From Mucilaginibacter sp. L196 (GTDB lineage: Bacteria; Bacteroidota; Bacteroidia; Sphingobacteriales; Sphingobacteriaceae): 64,000 nt of DNA. How positions within the stretch are numbered: position 1 is the stretch's first letter; each line of letters begins with the position of its first letter. The position numbers and the translations under genes are program-made. Of this stretch, positions 59,905 through 64,000 are shown piece by piece. Under the pieces are notes generated by a model. That model did not search any database. It was not told the origin of the DNA and saw only the letters and a list, made by a program, of their open reading frames with translations. The DNA is taken from assembly GCF_009765905.1 (NCBI RefSeq), contig NZ_LMUO01000019.1, forward strand, positions 1,222,292 through 1,286,291, given 5' to 3'.

Positions 59905-61929
59905 TTATTCTAAAAATGATTTTTGAGTTGTGATATAACCGAGTGGCGTAACTATTGTTACAATGCCTTTACCACCAAATAAATTATCCACTTCAAAATC
60001 TATTCTTTGTCCGGGCTTTATTTCAGGTAAGTCGTACACTTTATAGGAGGAATAATTATCTGTTTTATCAGAAACATATAATTTATATCCTCTTGCAATA
60101 TACTGCGGAAGCCCAATACTTCCATAAATCCTTAAACTCAATTTATTGCCCTTTTTAGACATTTGCTGTACTTCAATAGGGGAAGACAACTCTCTTAATA
60201 CAGCCATCGATGGCTTGGGTTTTCCATACATATCATAAACGCCATGAATACGTCTTCTAAACTTAGTGGTATCCGAAGTACCCGGATAATGCGTCCTGTA
60301 ATCTGTTAAATCAAAATAAATGGCACCTTGTATGTAAGGCTTCGTCTCGTATACAGCCATATGATAGATCAGATCTTCTATGCGCTTTTCATCTCCTCCT
60401 TTAAAATTAGGGCCGCATAAACCAAATTCTGATATAAAGAAGGGTTTGTCAGGATAGGAAACGTGAATACTATCCAGATAATTCGACAATTTACCAACTG
60501 GTATATCCCACCAGGTTCCGGCATATTCGTTCATCATCAAATAATCACCCTGGCTACCAGCATCTGCAACAAAACCGGGATCATTAATAAAGCCACTTTT
60601 TAATGTATTGCTTACATAGCTTACCATACGTGTTGGGTCCAGTTGGCGCGCTTTGTTTATAAGGGCCTGGATCATCGCTTTCATTTTTTCGTTCCGGCCA
60701 TTTAATTCATTACCTACTCCCCAAGCGAAAATACATGGATGGTTGTAATGATTGCGGACCATTTCACCGAGTTGTTTATTGGCGATGGTATGAATAGTAT
60801 CATTTACAGGCGTTTCTGCCCCCCATAATGGAATTTCCTCCTGTAAAAGAATACCATTACGGTCGCAAAAGTCATAAAAAACATCATCTTGCTGAAAATG
60901 CACACGACTGAAGATCGCATTCACATCTTTCATTAATTTACAATTGCGAAGTATCTCTGCTTTGGTCTCCGCAAGCCCAAAATTGGGATTAGAGCCCGCA
61001 GTCCACTCTATACCCATCAACTTTACCTTTTCACCATTCAAAAAAGTTTGACCATTTATAAACTTTAGTTCCCGGAAACCAAAATTGGCGCTAATTTTAT
61101 CTACCGCTTTTTTACCATTTAAAATAGTTACATCTATGTGATAAAGATTTGGAAAGTCAAAATGCCATGCGTTTACTTTAGGCAGAGTATAATTAACAAT
61201 AGCCTCACCATTTTCCCAAACTGGTTGGGTGGTTGTTTGTAAAACAACTTTCCTGGTGGGTTGGTTCTCTTCTGAGATAGAAACCAGTAATTTAATATTT
61301 TTATTAACGGTTTGATCGAAATCTATTCTGATTTTTAATTTTCCGGATTGATGATCAGGATTTAAAACCGGCTCTGCATTTAAATAACTTGCTGCCGGTT
61401 TGCCACTAACGATAAGATTAACCGACCTGATTATTCCTCCATCGTTTGGCCAATCAAATGAATCTCCAAAAGGTACTTTATTACGCCCAAAATCATTATT
61501 GCAAGCTACAGTAATAGTATTTTCAGCTCCGTATCTGACCTGGTCATCTAAATTAATAAAGATCTTGTTAAACCCATCTCCAATATTCTCCTTAACCTTT
61601 TTCCCATTGATGTAAATAAATGAAGTATGGTTAATGGCGCCAAATTGTAAAACAATATGCTTATTTTTCCATTGGGCGGGTATCATAATTTTTCTTTGAT
61701 ACCATGCCCAGCCATAATAATTTTGAGTGTTTTTATCTACATTCCAGGTATGCGGTATTTTCACATCGGCACCATTCTTCAAGTCTTTTTTATACCATTC
61801 TCCGGTCAGCCCTTCTGTTTTTTTATCGATACAGAATTTCCATGAATCATTCAGGTTAATGGTATCCCGTTGAGCGAAAGCCGCATGGCTTATTAAAAAA
61901 AAGAATAGGGCAGTATAAACAAATTTCAT
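59905..61929 (-). CDS. GH2 family glycosidase (beta-galactosidase/glucuronidase-like)
   Basis: This 674-residue secreted GH2 enzyme has a signal peptide (KFVYTALFFFLISHAAFAQ), an N-terminal jelly-roll sugar-binding domain (WAWYQRKIMIPAQW), an Ig-like domain, and a TIM barrel. The acid/base Glu lies in WGVGNELN and the nucleophile Glu in FFISEFGLCGP. It is 21 bases upstream of the PA14 sulfatase gene, so it likely acts on the same desulfated glycan. Galactoside or glucuronide specificity cannot be decided by eye. Confidence 0.92.
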   Translation of the reverse strand: MKFVYTALFFFLISHAAFAQRDTINLNDSWKFCIDKKTEGLTGEWYKKDLKNGADVKIPHTWNVDKNTQNYYGWAWYQRKIMIPAQWKNKHIVLQFGAINHTSFIYINGKKVKENIGDGFNKIFINLDDQVRYGAENTITVACNNDFGRNKVPFGDSFDWPNDGGIIRSVNLIVSGKPAASYLNAEPVLNPDHQSGKLKIRIDFDQTVNKNIKLLVSISEENQPTRKVVLQTTTQPVWENGEAIVNYTLPKVNAWHFDFPNLYHIDVTILNGKKAVDKISANFGFRELKFINGQTFLNGEKVKLMGIEWTAGSNPNFGLAETKAEILRNCKLMKDVNAIFSRVHFQQDDVFYDFCDRNGILLQEEIPLWGAETPVNDTIHTIANKQLGEMVRNHYNHPCIFAWGVGNELNGRNEKMKAMIQALINKARQLDPTRMVSYVSNTLKSGFINDPGFVADAGSQGDYLMMNEYAGTWWDIPVGKLSNYLDSIHVSYPDKPFFISEFGLCGPNFKGGDEKRIEDLIYHMAVYETKPYIQGAIYFDLTDYRTHYPGTSDTTKFRRRIHGVYDMYGKPKPSMAVLRELSSPIEVQQMSKKGNKLSLRIYGSIGLPQYIARGYKLYVSDKTDNYSSYKVYDLPEIKPGQRIDFEVDNLFGGKGIVTIVTPLGYITTQKSFLE

Positions 61930-62002
61930 ATGCGGGTATTACGTTCAATAAATTACAAGAATGTTTGTATTACGCGTATTTGATAGTGCAACGCTATAAT
62001 TT

Positions 62003-63536
62003 CTATTTACCTTGTACCATTAAAGCTAATAAGGCTTTCAAATCTTTCACCTTTTCGGGATATTGGGCGGCAAGATTATGCTTTTCTCCAATATCATTGT
62101 TCAAGTTATACAATTGAGGCTCTGTTGAATTTCCTGTTTCTATCTCTACTAAATTATTATAAGGTGCACCATTGTTCGGCGTAATATATTTCCATCCATC
62201 CCTAACAATGGCAAGCGCCCCTCCCTGCTCTATATATACCGAACGCCCTTTATCAGATCTGCCCAGGAAAGCATCTATTAAGTTCTCGCTATCGGTTGCA
62301 TCACCGGCTGGAATAGGTTGTTTAAGAAACACGGAGAAAGAAGCGAGCATATCCATTTGGGATACCAGAGCATCTGAAACTTGCGGTTTGATTTTCCCCG
62401 GCCAACTGATAATAAACGGAATACGTGTACCACCTTCTAAAGCACTGTATTTCCCGCCTCGCATCGGGCCTGCCGGTGTGTGCCCGTTCAGTTTTGCCAC
62501 AGCTTCATCCTGATAGCCATCATTCAATACCGGCCCATTATCACTGGTAAAAATAACTATCGTGTTTTTTTCCAGGCCCAGGTATTTAAGCTGCTTCATT
62601 ATTTCCCCCAACTGCCCAATCCAGTTGTAAAATAACATCGCCCCGCAAACCTAAACCACTTGTGCCTTTAAAACGGGTCGCGGGCATCCGGGGCACGTGC
62701 GGTTCCGTCATAGCAAAGTATAAAAAGAATGGTTTATGCTGATTCTCCTCTATAAAACCCTCCGCTTTTGCTAAAAAGGTTGACGATACTTCTTCATCCA
62801 CCCATCGCGCTAATTTGCCACCACTCATATAGCCAATCCTGCCTATTCCATTTACAATAGTCCCATCATGGCCTTGCCCTGGCGATGATTTTAATTTCAG
62901 CAACTCCGGATGTTCTTTTCCTGTAGGGTCATTGCCTATCTTTTTGGTATAATCTACCGCAATGGGGTCATTAGGGTCTAATGCTACTATATGGTGATTT
63001 TCTAAAAACACAGTTGGCACTCTGTCTGCTGTTGCCGGGAAGATGAAAGAATAGTCAAAGCCTACCTCATTTGGCCCCGGTTTAACTTCTCCATTCCAAT
63101 CTTTTGCCACGGCATTTCCCAAACCCAAATGCCATTTACCTACAATCCCGGTTTTATACCCGGCTTTTTTAAACATATTGGGTAAGGTGGTACTGTCAGT
63201 AGGAATAATTAAAGCTGCATCACCAGGTAAAATGCCTGTACCTTTTTTGCGCCAGGGATATTCGCCCGTCATCAGGGCATACCGGGATGGCGTACACGTT
63301 GCCGAGGTACAATGCCCGTTAGTAAAACGGATACCTGCCGCGGCTATCTTATCCACATTTGGCGTATGAATTTTAGTAGCCCCATAACAGCTTAAATCGC
63401 CGTAGCCCAAATCATCAGCATAAATGTATATAACATTTGGGCGATTGGCTTTTGATTTTGATGGGCTTTGCCCGGCCGCAGTAAATGCGGTTACAATAAA
63501 CAGCAAGGATAGTAGGTTTCTATTCATGATAAACAT
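62003..63536 (-). pseudogene. Sulfatase interrupted by a one-base frameshift
   Basis: The two frames together make one normal sulfatase of about 510 residues. The first (63536 to about 62605) has a signal peptide, YADDLGYGD near residue 40 and the formylglycine site Cys81 in CTPSR. The second (about 62610 to 62003) has FTSDNGPVLND and the C-terminal fold. The frames meet at a run of five C (62605-62609). Removing one base joins LDWAVG to GEIMKQLKYLG, the usual sequence. It is either a real frameshift or a base-call error in the run. Confidence 0.85.
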
Positions 63537-63582
63537 TTATAGTATTAGAAATTACTTGTTATGACAATTTAAACTTATAAAC

Positions 63583-64000
63583 CTATATGATACTTTTACC
63601 ATTTATCAATATTTGTCTCGCGTCATTGTCATCAAACTTATCTATCTGTTGATTTAATTCTGCTTTTAACTGCCTGGTAAGGTTTTCATATCCTTTTTTG
63701 CCATAAATATTATTCATTTCGTGAGGATCAGCTTGCAGGTCATAAAGCTCCCAGTTATTTACCCGGGTATAAAAACGTATAAGTTTATAGCGTTTGGTTT
63801 TGATGCCAAAATGCGGTGATACAGCATGCTCTCCATTTTCATAATAGTGATAATAGATCACGTTCCGACCTTTAGCTTTGTTTTTTGCAAACAATGGCAG
63901 CATCGACTCGCCCTGCATATCTTTTGGTATAGCCACGCCGGCAGCATCTAAAACAGTAGGGGCGATATCTAAATTCAGCACAAAATCGCTTGATTTTGTT
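63583..64000 (-). CDS. Sulfatase C-terminal part (gene cut by the window edge)
   Basis: The visible part is the C-terminal 130-odd residues of a third sulfatase: SDFVLNLDIAPTVLDAAGV, then a domain with IYYHYYENGEH, RYKLIRF and WELYDLQADPHEMNNIYG, a typical end of formylglycine sulfatases. Coding continues past 64000, so the formylglycine site is not in view. A GTG at 63981 is only an internal codon. It is 46 bases upstream of the frameshifted sulfatase gene, on the same strand. Confidence 0.88.
   Translation of the reverse strand, partial: TKSSDFVLNLDIAPTVLDAAGVAIPKDMQGESMLPLFAKNKAKGRNVIYYHYYENGEHAVSPHFGIKTKRYKLIRFYTRVNNWELYDLQADPHEMNNIYGKKGYENLTRQLKAELNQQIDKFDDNDARQILINGKSII

Overview
The window is bacterial chromosome from a member of the Bacteroidota, most likely Sphingobacteriaceae (a Mucilaginibacter- or Pedobacter-like organism). 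This rests on AT-rich DNA with few clear Shine-Dalgarno sites, several promoters of the Bacteroidota type (TTTG, about 19 bases, TAnnTTTG), a CarboxypepD_reg-fused TonB-dependent receptor, a DUF6377 regulator, paired GH3 enzymes, and a sulfatase/GH2 cluster. The genus is inferred from overall resemblance only.

Positions 59-12100 form a metal-handling module transcribed leftwards. In order of transcription it holds a small Cys/His/Met-rich membrane protein, a helical lipoprotein, a second small Cys/His/Met-rich protein, a TonB-dependent receptor, an OmpR-type response regulator, a histidine kinase, and a TolC / adaptor / HME-RND tripartite efflux pump. The pump has the divalent-cation (Zn/Co/Ni) DFG-DGA signature. 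A shared TTAGAA/CATTAGA motif lies just upstream of Bacteroidota -7 boxes at three promoters of this module, which suggests one regulon under the local two-component system.

Positions 12300-38800 are mostly housekeeping: 2-oxoacid dehydrogenase E2, CinA, LptD, a cell-wall amidase, an MCE protein, RNase Z, a STAS protein, PurC, PhoH, a SAM hydrolase, a beta-CASP nuclease, SerA, SerC, Rpe, PNPase and ribosomal protein S15. After these come a thioesterase, a coiled-coil HisKA protein without an ATPase domain, a serine hydrolase, an amidohydrolase, a methyltransferase, and a GAPDH gene overlapping a degenerate GlxA-type regulator.

Positions 39587-44807 are an accessory stretch. It contains a 145-bp MITE-like element with perfect 18-bp terminal inverted repeats and a 10-bp target duplication, and a REP-associated tyrosine transposase with four REP-like units around it. 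These are followed by a possible three-gene leftward operon: an AAA ATPase with a C-terminal HTH, an AT-rich protein with a nucleoside-deoxyribosyltransferase/TIR-like C-terminus that looks like a defence effector, and a small protein. Three palindrome-ended tandem units lie upstream of the ATPase gene.

Positions 44808-49716 return to core genes: Ddl, then rightwards a PASTA protein, a rhodanese, MltG, a YbgC-like thioesterase, a BrkB/YihY protein and tRNA-Ser(UGA).

Positions 49717-57564 may be a decayed island. It starts at the tRNA-Ser and ends at a degenerate copy of the tRNA 3' end, and it carries a DUF3606 protein, a DUF6377 regulator, two GH3 beta-glucosidases and a truncated acyltransferase. 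From 57790 to the right edge, leftward sulfatase / GH2 / sulfatase (frameshifted) / sulfatase (cut by the window edge) genes form part of a locus for degrading a sulfated glycan.
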